DNA from: Occallatibacter riparius
Lineage (GTDB): Bacteria; Acidobacteriota; Terriglobia; Terriglobales; Acidobacteriaceae
DNA length: 64,000 nucleotides
Assembly: GCF_025264625.1 (NCBI RefSeq)
Contig: NZ_CP093313.1
Coordinates: 3,968,001 to 4,032,000 of the forward strand
Direction: 5' to 3'
Below, piece after piece: positions 26,857 to 35,559 of the stretch (the stretch's first letter is position 1; the number at the start of each line of letters is the position of its first letter). The position numbers were made by a program, and so were the translations under genes. The notes under the pieces are model-generated. The model did no database searches, was not told the origin of the DNA, and was given only the letters and a program-made list of their open reading frames with translations.

Positions 26857-26880
26857 CCGATTCCGGTGAGCCGAAACGAA

Positions 26881-26917
26881 AAAGGCCCATCCGCCGGAAA
26901 CGGACAGGCCTTCTTCT
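26881..26917. terminator. Terminator after murG
   Basis: AAGGCC-CA-TCCG...CGGA-CA-GGCCTT stem followed by TTCTTCT. Lies between convergent murG and the glycine-rich protein gene. Confidence 0.8.
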
Positions 26918-26957
26918 CCCCAGGTAACTCGGTTACTACTCAGTGAATAGCAGGTGA

Positions 26958-27527
26958 CTATCGGTGACCGCCGCCACCGTGGAAACCACCGCCACCGTGG
27001 AAACCACCGCCACCGCCGTGGAAGCCTCCGCCGCCGTGGAAGCCTCCGCCACCGTGGAAGCCGCCGCCTCCGCCATGGAAGCCGCCTCCGCCGAATCGGG
27101 CTCCGCCACCGTTAAACGGATGTGCTACGCCGACGCCGCCGTGGAAGCGATAGCCCGGCCCACCGCGATAGCCATATCCCGCGCCGTGGTAGGGACCCCA
27201 GCCGCCGTGACCCCAGCGGCCGTCATGCCCCCAGTAGCCGCCGTGACCCCAATAGCCGTGTCCATAACCCCAGTGATACCAAGGACCAGCTCCGATGAAT
27301 ACGCCGCCTGTAAACCAGCTCGGGCCGTAATAGCCGTAAGGCGCGCATGCATACGGGTAGTAAGGGTAGTAGCCCCAATCGCATACCGGCGGGCCGTAAG
27401 CCACAGGTCCTGCCACCACCGCCGGTCCGATTCCAACACCCACGCCCACTGAAACCTGGGCGTTCGCCGTCATGGACAGCGGCACCAAAATAAGAGAAGC
27501 CAATAAGATAAGACGCCAGCTCCGCAT
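26958..27527 (-). CDS. Secreted glycine/histidine-rich repeat protein
   Basis: 189 residues. Signal peptide (LILLASLILVPLSMTANAQ), a Tyr/Pro/Gly-rich middle (WGYYPYYPYACAPYGYYG), and a C-terminal run of GGGGFHGGGG-type repeats. AGGAGGTG precedes the ATG at 27527. Low complexity prevents assignment; similar Gly-rich acidobacterial exported proteins have no known role. It lies on the strand opposite to murG and murC, between them. Confidence 0.7.
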   Translation of the reverse strand: MRSWRLILLASLILVPLSMTANAQVSVGVGVGIGPAVVAGPVAYGPPVCDWGYYPYYPYACAPYGYYGPSWFTGGVFIGAGPWYHWGYGHGYWGHGGYWGHDGRWGHGGWGPYHGAGYGYRGGPGYRFHGGVGVAHPFNGGGARFGGGGFHGGGGGFHGGGGFHGGGGFHGGGGGFHGGGGFHGGGGHR

Positions 27528-27746
27528 AAACACCTCCTTGTGCCACCCTGCCCTGATGATTCGTACCCTCGAAGGACCCGGTGCGGAAACCCTGCTTCCG
27601 CTCAGCACCTGCCAGTGACGACCCTTCCAGTCATCCCGGCTTCCAGTTCATTAAGACAACAACTTCCGGTGAAAGTTGCGGTGCACCATGCCAGATGGTG
27701 AATCCCCCTCGCTGCCGCGTGGAACTGTCGTTTTGTACCTATGCGC

Positions 27747-27776
27747 CAAAACGGCCTCTCCAGTTTCGGAGAGGCC
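27747..27776 (-). terminator. Terminator
   Basis: GGCCTCTCC / GGAGAGGCC stem followed on the minus strand by GTTTT, about 30 bp past the stop of the gene at 27808. Confidence 0.8.
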
Positions 27777-27807
27777 GCCCTTCCGCAGATCTGGGAAAAG
27801 TTACTGC

Positions 27808-28194
27808 TTACCTGCGGAAATGGTCCCCATCGCGATCCCATCCACGGTGTTCGCCACGGTCGTGGTCCCAATCGCGGTGGCGGTCCCGATCTCGATCCCA
27901 GTCGCGGTGGCGATCCCAGTCGCGGTCGTGGCGGTAGTAGTAGCCCCCGCGGCGGTAGTCGTCGCGGTCATAGTAGCGGGCGCCCGCATAAACCCACTGC
28001 CCGGGAACCCAATAGCCGCCCGAGTAGTAGCCGGCTGTCCATTCGTATCCGGGGCCAGGGCACGGAGGGACGTAGGCTGTCGGGCCGCCGACGTATACGC
28101 CGAAGCCGACCTGCGCATGGGCTGCGGTCGTTCCCAGGCCCATGGTTCCGGCCACCATCGCAGCACCCAACATCCATTTGCCAAGCTTTTTCAT
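27808..28194 (-). CDS. Small secreted protein with WxPGxW-type motif and Arg/Asp/His-rich tail
   Basis: 128 residues. Signal peptide cut near AHAQ; then CPGPGYEWTAGYYSGGYW and WVPGQWVYA, a motif type ('YXWQ') found in proteobacterial and acidobacterial exported proteins; then a tail of RDWDRDRD-like repeats. The motif region is similar to residues 145-185 of the lipoprotein at 44328. Function unknown. Confidence 0.7.
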   Translation of the reverse strand: MKKLGKWMLGAAMVAGTMGLGTTAAHAQVGFGVYVGGPTAYVPPCPGPGYEWTAGYYSGGYWVPGQWVYAGARYYDRDDYRRGGYYYRHDRDWDRHRDWDRDRDRHRDWDHDRGEHRGWDRDGDHFRR

Positions 28195-28507
28195 GACTCC
28201 TCCTCCGTGGGCCCGCTCGCTTCTTTTGCGAAACCCTTTCCGGCTCCGGGCTCCCTGAGGCTTGGCTCTTGCTTGCCTCAGTGCCCGCCGGTTATGTCAC
28301 TCCTAAACAGCGGTTTTGAAAGGATGTTGCGGTGCTGGCACGAAAATAAAAGGCGCAACTTTTGGAACAATCAAGGGTCATACGACGAGCCTTTTGGCCC
28401 GTAGCCTGTAGCCAGTAGCCCAGAGCTTGTGGCCAGAGAAGCTACTGGCTGCCGGCTACAGGCTGCGGGCTCGCCCTCTACTGTTACTCTGAGTCTTCGT
28501 ACCTCCC
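28195..28507. other. Region upstream of murC with a large imperfect palindrome
   Basis: 313 bp. Bases 28397-28470 hold two arms (GCCCGTAGCCTGTAGCCAGT and its imperfect complement GGCTGCCGGCTACAGGC) that can form a long stem. No gene is seen. The murC promoter or leader would lie here. Confidence 0.6.
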
Positions 28508-29878
28508 ATGTTCGCTACATCTCAGCACGCGCACTTTATCGGAATCGGCGGAATCGGCATGAGTGGCATCGCCGAGATCCTTCTCAACCAGAACATGAAG
28601 GTTTCAGGTTCCGACCTGCGCCGGACTCCGGTGACGGATCGGCTGGCCGCGCTGGGCGCCATCATTTATGAGGGCCACGAGGCGGGCCACGTCGGCAACG
28701 CGACTGTTGTGGTTACGAGCTCGGCTGTGCACGCGGATAATCCCGAGGTGCAGGAAGCGCGGGCTCGCAAGATTCCCGTGATTCAGCGAGCGGAGATGCT
28801 GGCCGAGCTGATGCGCCTGAAATACGGCATCGCCATTGCCGGCATGCACGGCAAGACAACGACGACCTCAATGGTGGCGAGCGTGCTGAGCGCGGGTCAG
28901 CTGGACCCTACGGTAGTGGTTGGCGGCCGTGTCGACGCGCTGGGCTCGAACGCGCGCCTGGGCACAACTCAGTACCTGGTAGCGGAAGCCGATGAAAGTG
29001 ACCGCTCGTTTCTGAAGCTCTCGCCCATTCTTGCCGTGGTGACCAATCTCGACCGCGAGCACATGGACACCTACGGCGACATGGAAGACGTGGAGCGCGC
29101 GTTTCTGGCGTTCATGGATCGCGTTCCGTTCTACGGCGCTGTGACCGCATGTCTGGATAATCCGCAGCTAGCGGCGATTTTGCCGCGCGCGCAGCGGCGG
29201 GTGTTTACCTATGGCGTAACGCGCGAGGCGGACTATCGATTGGAACCGCTGGCGGCTGAGCCCGGCTCGTTCTCCCGATTCCAGGTGTTTACGGCAACGG
29301 GAACACTGGGGCCGTTCGAGCTGCATGTCCCGGGCCGTCACAACGTGCTGAATGCTACGGCGGCCGTGGCTATCGGCCATCAGCTTGGCGTGACGCCGGA
29401 CAAGATTGCCGAGGGGTTGCGGAATTTTCGTGGAGTGGATCGGCGCTTCCAGCATCGCGGGAGCGGGCGCGGCGTGGCGGTGGTGGACGACTACGGTCAT
29501 CATCCCACGGAGATTCGCGCGACTCTGGCCGCGGCGCGGGAGTGCGGCTACAAGCAGGTGCATGTGGTGTTTCAGCCGCATCGCTATACGCGTACCGCCG
29601 ACCTGATGGACGAGTTCTCTGGTGCGTTTACGGATGCGGATACGGTGTTTGTGCTGCCCATCTATGCGGCGAGCGAGCAGCCGATTCAAGGTGTAACGGC
29701 TGAGCGCCTGGCACACCGGATTGAAGGCCCGCGCGTGCAATTCGTGCCGGATTTTCCGGCTGCGATTGCGGCGGTGACGGCGCGCGCCGAGGATGGCGAC
29801 CTGATTATGACGCTTGGCGCCGGCAGCGTGAGCCAGCTGGCGCCGCAGATCGTGGAGAAGCTGAGCGCGGGCTCCTAG
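28508..29878 (+). CDS. murC: MurC, UDP-N-acetylmuramate-L-alanine ligase
   Basis: 456 residues. HFIGIGGIGMSGIAEIL, P-loop GMHGKTTTT (about 115-123), EADESDRSFLKLSP and DDYGHHPTEI are MurC signatures. It adds L-Ala to UDP-MurNAc in the cytoplasm. It starts 1.65 kb after murG; two minus-strand secreted-protein genes lie between. Confidence 0.95.
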   Translation: MFATSQHAHFIGIGGIGMSGIAEILLNQNMKVSGSDLRRTPVTDRLAALGAIIYEGHEAGHVGNATVVVTSSAVHADNPEVQEARARKIPVIQRAEMLAELMRLKYGIAIAGMHGKTTTTSMVASVLSAGQLDPTVVVGGRVDALGSNARLGTTQYLVAEADESDRSFLKLSPILAVVTNLDREHMDTYGDMEDVERAFLAFMDRVPFYGAVTACLDNPQLAAILPRAQRRVFTYGVTREADYRLEPLAAEPGSFSRFQVFTATGTLGPFELHVPGRHNVLNATAAVAIGHQLGVTPDKIAEGLRNFRGVDRRFQHRGSGRGVAVVDDYGHHPTEIRATLAAARECGYKQVHVVFQPHRYTRTADLMDEFSGAFTDADTVFVLPIYAASEQPIQGVTAERLAHRIEGPRVQFVPDFPAAIAAVTARAEDGDLIMTLGAGSVSQLAPQIVEKLSAGS

Positions 29879-29914
29879 CTTCTGTCGCTCGAAGCCCGTT
29901 CGCAAGCGGCAAGG

Positions 29915-30085
29915 CTAGGCGCCCTGGTTTCCGCGGTCCCAGGTCCACAGTTCCGCGAATTCCTCTTCTTCCGCGTCCTCGAGAGTGGGCTCTTCCATCG
30001 GTTCTGCTTCGAGCCGGCGAAGGGCGGCCTCGTCAGGGGCGGTCAGGAATTGATTCACCTCAGGGATTCGAAACGATGTGCTCAT
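29915..30085 (-). CDS. Small acidic protein
   Basis: 56 residues from MSTSFRIPEVNQF, preceded by GAGGAGGG. The sequence is acidic (EAEPMEEPTLEDAEEEEFAE) with Trp near the end. No family recognised. Divergent from the GH30 gene. The good ribosome-binding site is the main evidence. Confidence 0.5.
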   Translation of the reverse strand: MSTSFRIPEVNQFLTAPDEAALRRLEAEPMEEPTLEDAEEEEFAELWTWDRGNQGA

Positions 30086-30353
30086 AAGGTTCTGCCCTCC
30101 TCGGCGTTTTCGTTCTCCGGCTAGGGAGCAATGCAACATTCCGAGTAAAGCGCACCCTTCTTGCGAGATCAAATGGAGCGGTCCGAATCGGACGAGTGGC
30201 CGAAGCTGCCGAGGTCCAGCAGGTAGGCGCGTACGCACCCGGCTGGTCTGGCAGACGGGGCAAATCGCCTTTGCGCAAACGTTTTACCGCGCGCGGTCTC
30301 GGGAGCTATTATGCCTCCGGCAATCCATCCGTGTTTCGCAAGGAGCTGTACTC

Positions 30354-31793
30354 ATGTCCACGCGTTCCCGCCGCAGTTTTCTTAAGACCGCCTCTGCCTC
30401 GGCCGCCGTTCTATCGCTGGGCCGCCCGCGCCTGTTCGCCCAGCCATCTTCCACCGTCAAGGTGTGGAGCACCTTCCGCGACCGCCGTCATACTGCTGCC
30501 GATCCGCTGACGTGGAAGCCGGTTTCGCAGGTCAGCGCGCAGGCTGTCGTCCTCAACACCGCCGATACACGCCAGGAGATTCTCGGCTTCGGCACGGCCC
30601 TGACGGACTCATCCTGCTACGTGCTCAGCCAGCTTTCGCAGGCGGATCGCGACGCGATCCTGCACGACATCTTCTCGCCGGACGAAATGGCGATGAACGT
30701 CTGCCGCACCTGCATTGGCGCGAGCGATTACGCGCGCACGCTTTACAGCTTTGACGAGAGTGACGAGCCGGATCCGGAACTAAAGAAGTTCTCGATCGAC
30801 CACGACAAGGAGTACTACCTGCCGGTGCTGCGGGAGAGCCGCAAACATAATCCGGAGCTGTTCCTGTTTTCATCGCCGTGGAGCCCGCCGAACTGGATGA
30901 AGCCCAACAAGAGCATGCTGGGAGGCGCTATCCGCAAGCAGAGCTTCGATCCATATGCGCGGTACTTTGTGAAGTTCCTGGAGGGCTACAAGGCCGAGGG
31001 CCTGACCATCAATGCCGTTACGGTGCAGAACGAGACCGACGCCGAGCAGGAAGGCCGCATGCCCGCCTGCTTGTGGGCCCAGGAGCAGGAGATGGAGTTC
31101 GCAGGCAAGTTCCTCGCGCCGGCGATCAAGAAGGCCGGGCTGGATACCAAGGTCTGGATTCTCGATCACAACTACTCGCTGTGGGGGCGCGCAATTGATG
31201 AACTGAGCGACCCGAGTGTTTATGACGCTGTCGATGGCATCGCGTGGCACGGATACGTGGGCGAGGCATCGGCCATGAGCCGCGTGCACGATGCGTTCCC
31301 GAAAAAGAACATGTACTGGACCGAAGGCGGGCCGGATTATACGCAGCCCGACTATCTGACCGATTTCGCGACCTGGTCGGAGACCTTCAACGGCATCCTC
31401 AACAACTGGGCGCGGTCGATTACGGCGTGGAATCTGGCGCTGGACGAAAAGGGGAAGCCGAACATCGGGCCGTTCTCCTGCGGTGGGACGATCAGCATTG
31501 AGGGCGGCACGGAGAAGGGCGGCAGCCACAAGGTCACGAAGAGCGGGCAGTACTGGGCATTCGCGCACTACTCAAAGCACATCAAGCGCGGAGCGAAGGT
31601 GTTCGCAACCAATGGCGTCGCGCCCAATGCCCAGAGCGCGAAGGTCAGCTACAGCGGGTTTGTGAATCCGGATGGCAAGCATGTGCTGGTGGTGGCGAAT
31701 CGCGGGGCGCAGGAGCGGGTGCAGTTCGTGATGGGCGGGAATGCCGTGGAACTGGACGTGCCGGCGGATTCGGTGCACACGTTGGAGTGGTGA
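30354..31793 (+). CDS. Tat-exported GH30-type glycosidase
   Basis: 479 residues. A perfect twin-arginine signal (SRRSFLK, residues 5-11) and hydrophobic stretch to about residue 33. GFGTALTDSS, then the predicted acid/base in TVQNETDAEQ and nucleophile in YWTEGGPDY, match GH30 glucosylceramidase/beta-1,6-glucanase-like enzymes. The C-terminus is a beta domain. The start at 30354 has AAGGAGC; an ATG at 30078 in the same frame lies before the Tat signal. Exact substrate unknown. Confidence 0.9.
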   Translation: MSTRSRRSFLKTASASAAVLSLGRPRLFAQPSSTVKVWSTFRDRRHTAADPLTWKPVSQVSAQAVVLNTADTRQEILGFGTALTDSSCYVLSQLSQADRDAILHDIFSPDEMAMNVCRTCIGASDYARTLYSFDESDEPDPELKKFSIDHDKEYYLPVLRESRKHNPELFLFSSPWSPPNWMKPNKSMLGGAIRKQSFDPYARYFVKFLEGYKAEGLTINAVTVQNETDAEQEGRMPACLWAQEQEMEFAGKFLAPAIKKAGLDTKVWILDHNYSLWGRAIDELSDPSVYDAVDGIAWHGYVGEASAMSRVHDAFPKKNMYWTEGGPDYTQPDYLTDFATWSETFNGILNNWARSITAWNLALDEKGKPNIGPFSCGGTISIEGGTEKGGSHKVTKSGQYWAFAHYSKHIKRGAKVFATNGVAPNAQSAKVSYSGFVNPDGKHVLVVANRGAQERVQFVMGGNAVELDVPADSVHTLEW

Positions 31794-31835
31794 AGAACAG
31801 GGAATAGGGAATAGGGAGTAGGGGCGGCGGCGCGG

Positions 31836-32843
31836 TCAGTAGATCACGCCGCCGTGCTGCATGGATGTGATCTGGCCGTTCTTTACGTTGAGTTGGTAGG
31901 CGGTGGATTCGCCGGTCCAAGTCTTGAAGTTGAAGGTGTGTCCGGGTGGAACTTTCTGGACCGCGTATGGTTGCCACGTCAGCGGCTGATACGGCATTGC
32001 GATGCCGGTTCCTTTCGGAGTGTCGATGAAGTAGGCGCCGCCGCGGCCGATGACGCTCGCTGAGCCGTCCGGTTCGAGCAGCACTGCGGCCTTTTCTTCG
32101 ATGCCGATGCCGCGCGTAACCGGGGTGCCTGGTGTGGCGTTGAGTCGGGCCAGAAACACCAGTAGGCGGCCCATGCGGTCGCGCCGGACGAAGTGCGTGT
32201 CGGTGATGATGCCGTTCAGGATCGGAATCCGCAGGAAATTTTGGGTCAGCGTAATGCGCGAACCGAGGGGGTCGCTCAGGGCGAGCTTGCCGCTCAGGTT
32301 CGGATCGTCGGGCTTGTCGCCTTGCGCGGAGTAGGCCCACTCGCCCATGACGGCTAGGCCGGCGCTGGTGCCGCCGAGCGGGATGCTGCGGGCGATGTCG
32401 TCGTTGAGCGCATCCTGCACAGGAGACTTCATCCAGAAGTTGATGTAGTTGGCTTGATCGCCTCCGGCGATGAAGATGGCTTCGGCGGCGCGGATGGTTG
32501 AGGCGGCAAAGGGATCTTCGGCCGCTGCGCGATTGGGAAGGATCAGCGTGGCTACGGAGTTCAGTTTGGGGCACAATTGCTGGACGTAGGGGTTGTAGTC
32601 GTCGTCGCCCGTGGCCCGAAGTATGAGGAAGTCGCCTCCGCCGGCGCGATTGCAGAGCCACTGGAAGGCCTCATCCAGATCGGTGCCGCCGCCCATCAGT
32701 GCGTAGCCTGCGCGCGGGTGGGTTGTCGTAGCATCCGCCGGGCTGCCAGCGCGGAAGTACTTGTAGGCGTGCTCCGATTGCGCAAGGCAGGGAAGGGAAA
32801 CTCCGACCAGGGTAGCGGCAATCAGAGCCAGAATGCGATTCAT
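31836..32843 (-). CDS. Secreted cyanophycinase-like S51-family peptidase
   Basis: 335 residues with signal peptide (LALIAATLVGVSLPCLAQ). GYALMGGGTDLDEAF, IFIAGGDQANYI and GGTSAGLAVMGEW (nucleophile Ser about 150) match the S51/cyanophycinase fold; GIIEEKAAVLL-like strands follow. No cyanophycin synthetase gene is nearby, so the substrate may be other isoaspartyl or beta-linked peptides. Convergent with the GH30 gene. Confidence 0.88.
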   Translation of the reverse strand: MNRILALIAATLVGVSLPCLAQSEHAYKYFRAGSPADATTTHPRAGYALMGGGTDLDEAFQWLCNRAGGGDFLILRATGDDDYNPYVQQLCPKLNSVATLILPNRAAAEDPFAASTIRAAEAIFIAGGDQANYINFWMKSPVQDALNDDIARSIPLGGTSAGLAVMGEWAYSAQGDKPDDPNLSGKLALSDPLGSRITLTQNFLRIPILNGIITDTHFVRRDRMGRLLVFLARLNATPGTPVTRGIGIEEKAAVLLEPDGSASVIGRGGAYFIDTPKGTGIAMPYQPLTWQPYAVQKVPPGHTFNFKTWTGESTAYQLNVKNGQITSMQHGGVIY

Positions 32844-32958
32844 TCCGCCAGCTTAATGCAATCGCGGCGGGTCCATGCCCAGGCGATCACGTTATATGTT
32901 TCCCTAAATCCTGTGTTTCTGGTCACTTTTCCCTGTCTCTGGTTTTTGCCGTTTACGC

Positions 32959-34317
32959 ATGGGGTTCCCCCCTGTTTTGCACCAAGTAATCCACTTCTCC
33001 CCGCCCTATAGTGGACTCTGGCGAATCTCACGACCAGCTCACGGCGTGGCTCAACGCAGTCCCAAAATCGGCAACCTCTCATGGGAGGACCAGACGTCCG
33101 AGGAGTCTCGCTTCCGGCGCGTACAGGAAGTCTCGCCCCGGGCAGGCCGGAATCCTTCAGGCCGCAACCTGCCTGGGATGCCGGTCGAGATGGCGGATCC
33201 TGATGACGACGAAGAGCTTCCGCGCCGCAAGCGCCAGTTCGAGAAGCCTTCCGGCCCCTGGTATAAGCCGGTCTCCAAACTGGGCCGCGTGCTGCTGGCC
33301 AGCGGAGCAGTGCTGGTAGTCGGTGCTCTTGTGACCGGCGTGATCATGATCAAGAACGCGCTCGAGCGTGACGGCAGATTCCGCATCGCGGGAACCGAGA
33401 ATATACAGGCCGCAGGAATGAGCCAGGTTTCGCGCGCCGATATCCTGCCCATCTTTGGCGCCGACATTGGCAAGAACATCTTCTTTATTCACCTGAGCGA
33501 ACGCCGCAAGGAGCTTGAGCAGATTCCGTGGATCAAGAGCGCCACCGTGATGCGTATCCTGCCTGACCGGATCCGTGTGTCAGTGGTTGAGCGGACGCCC
33601 ATCGCGTTCGTGCGCGAGGGCCAGCAGGTGGAGCTGGTGGACGCCGACGGCGTGCTGCTCACCATGTCGCCCGAGGGCATGACGCAGCACCACTACTCGT
33701 TCCCGGTGGTTACGGGCATCGATCCGCGCGATGCCGCGGCCGCGCGTAAGACGCGCATGGCGGTGTATCAACGGCTGATTGCCGACCTGGACTCGACCGG
33801 CCAGAACATCTCACGGCAGATCTCGGAGATCGATCTCACTGATCCTGAAGACGCGCGGGTGACCATGCAGGACGATCCCACGCTGCTGCACTTCGGCGAT
33901 GAGCAGTTCCTGGAGAGATATCAGCGGTACAAGGCTCACATTGCAGAGTGGCGCAGGGAGTATCCGGACCTGACGGCGCTGGACCTGCGTTATGACAGCC
34001 AGGTTGTGCTGAAACGGTCGCCGGGAGCAGGCGCATCGCCAACGACTGTGAGTGCAGCGGACGGTAAGCCGGTTGCGGCTTCGCAGGGGACCACGGCTAC
34101 GGCAAGCGCGAAGCCTTCGGCTCGCCATGTCGAGGCGCCCGCGCAAACGCAGGCCGCAGCCAAGTCCGAGCACAAGGTCCAGCCGCATCACGCCAAACCA
34201 GCGCCCAAAACTGCGGCGCAGCGGGAAAAGGAAAAACGCCAGGCGGCACACAAGGCCGCACTGCTGCATCACCAGCACGCAATGAATGCAACCGCTGTAA
34301 CCCGGCAGGGACAATGA
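32959..34317 (+). CDS. ftsQ: Cell division protein FtsQ
   Basis: Up to 452 residues; the true start is uncertain (open from ATG 32959; ATG 33179 and 33191 are alternatives without strong ribosome-binding sites). A membrane helix (GRVLLASGAVLVVGALVTGVIM) follows a charged cytoplasmic tail. A POTRA domain (RFRIAGTENIQAAGMSQV ... FFIHLSERRKELEQI) and the FtsQ domain (WIKSATVMRILPDRIRVSVVERTPIAF) follow, then a long Lys/Ala/His-rich tail not typical of FtsQ. It anchors the FtsBLQ complex. Followed 7 bp later by ftsA. Confidence 0.88.
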   Translation: MGFPPVLHQVIHFSPPYSGLWRISRPAHGVAQRSPKIGNLSWEDQTSEESRFRRVQEVSPRAGRNPSGRNLPGMPVEMADPDDDEELPRRKRQFEKPSGPWYKPVSKLGRVLLASGAVLVVGALVTGVIMIKNALERDGRFRIAGTENIQAAGMSQVSRADILPIFGADIGKNIFFIHLSERRKELEQIPWIKSATVMRILPDRIRVSVVERTPIAFVREGQQVELVDADGVLLTMSPEGMTQHHYSFPVVTGIDPRDAAAARKTRMAVYQRLIADLDSTGQNISRQISEIDLTDPEDARVTMQDDPTLLHFGDEQFLERYQRYKAHIAEWRREYPDLTALDLRYDSQVVLKRSPGAGASPTTVSAADGKPVAASQGTTATASAKPSARHVEAPAQTQAAAKSEHKVQPHHAKPAPKTAAQREKEKRQAAHKAALLHHQHAMNATAVTRQGQ

Positions 34318-34324
34318 GCACACG

Positions 34325-35533
34325 ATGAGCCAGAACCAGGACAATCTGATCGTAGTGCTCGACGTGGGCAGCGCGCATACGCGCATCTTGGCGGCCGACC
34401 TGAATGAGGGCGCGCTGCGCTATCGCGGGCATGCGGCAATGGAATCGGCCGGCATGCGCAAGGGACTCATTGCTGACCTCGGTCCCGCCGCCCGCGTTGT
34501 CAAAGCGGCAACCGAACATTGCGAGCGCGTGGCCCGCGCCAATATCGACGAGTGCGTTGTGGGTGTTGGCGGCCCGCATATTCGCGGCCTGAATACGAAT
34601 GGCGGATTCGAACTGGGCAGCCGTATGCGCGAGATTACGCGCGAAGATGTTCGCACCGCCGTGGAGCGTGCCCGCGCTGTGGAGCGCCCGCCGGACCGCG
34701 AAATCCTTCATTTGCTGCCTCGCCAGTTCATCGTCGACGATCAGCCCGGCGTCTTCGATCCGGTAGGGATGGTGGCAGCGCGGCTCGAAGTCGATCTGCA
34801 CATCGCCACTTGTTCGGGCTCCGCCCTGCAAAGTACCGTGACATGTGCCAATCGCGCTGGGCTGGAAGTCACGGAGGCTGTGCTCGAGTCAGTCGCTGCG
34901 GCTGAGGCTACGCTCTCAGCCGACGAGCGGGAATTAGGCGTCTGCTTGCTCGATATCGGCGCTCACTCCAGCGACCTGGTTGTGTTTTTCGAGGGCGCCG
35001 TCGCGCATACGTCTTCGGTGCCAATTGGTGGCGCTCACTTTACGAACGATCTCGCCGTGGGACTACAGATGCCCCTCGGAAACGCCGAACAGTTGAAACG
35101 GCAATACGGCCACTGCGTGGTGACGGCCGTGCCGCAAAACGCAGAGGTTGAGATCGCCAATCCTAATCCGCAGAAGCTTTCGCTGCGCCTGCTGGCCGAG
35201 ATTTTGGAACCGCGTGCCCGCGAGCTGATGTATTTCGTCAAAGAGAGCCTGCGCAACGGAGGCGTGCTTGACGCGCTGGGCGCGGGCTGTGTTCTAACCG
35301 GCGGCGGAGCCATGCTGCCGGGAATGCTGGATGTTACCGAGAGCCAGCTTCGCGTACCGGCCAGGACGGGAATGCCGGTAAGGCTCTCCAACATGCCGGG
35401 CGAGCTGGCGCATCCGAGCTTCTCGACGGCCATCGGCACACTTTTATATGCACACCGCACGCGCGTGACCCGCGCCGCGGAGAACAACGGATTGCGCGCC
35501 AAACTGCGCGCCATCTTTGCAGCGAGCTTTTAG
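34325..35533 (+). CDS. ftsA: Cell division protein FtsA
   Basis: 402 residues, actin-like fold: VVLDVGSAHTRILAAD (phosphate 1), DIGAHSSDLVVFF (phosphate 2) and VLTGGGAMLPGM (adenosine motif). The C-terminal LRAKLRAIFAASF is an amphipathic membrane-targeting helix. It tethers FtsZ to the membrane. Between ftsQ and ftsZ with short gaps. Confidence 0.95.
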   Translation: MSQNQDNLIVVLDVGSAHTRILAADLNEGALRYRGHAAMESAGMRKGLIADLGPAARVVKAATEHCERVARANIDECVVGVGGPHIRGLNTNGGFELGSRMREITREDVRTAVERARAVERPPDREILHLLPRQFIVDDQPGVFDPVGMVAARLEVDLHIATCSGSALQSTVTCANRAGLEVTEAVLESVAAAEATLSADERELGVCLLDIGAHSSDLVVFFEGAVAHTSSVPIGGAHFTNDLAVGLQMPLGNAEQLKRQYGHCVVTAVPQNAEVEIANPNPQKLSLRLLAEILEPRARELMYFVKESLRNGGVLDALGAGCVLTGGGAMLPGMLDVTESQLRVPARTGMPVRLSNMPGELAHPSFSTAIGTLLYAHRTRVTRAAENNGLRAKLRAIFAASF

Positions 35534-35559
35534 AGAGTCAGCAGGAGGCCGGGAGTCTT

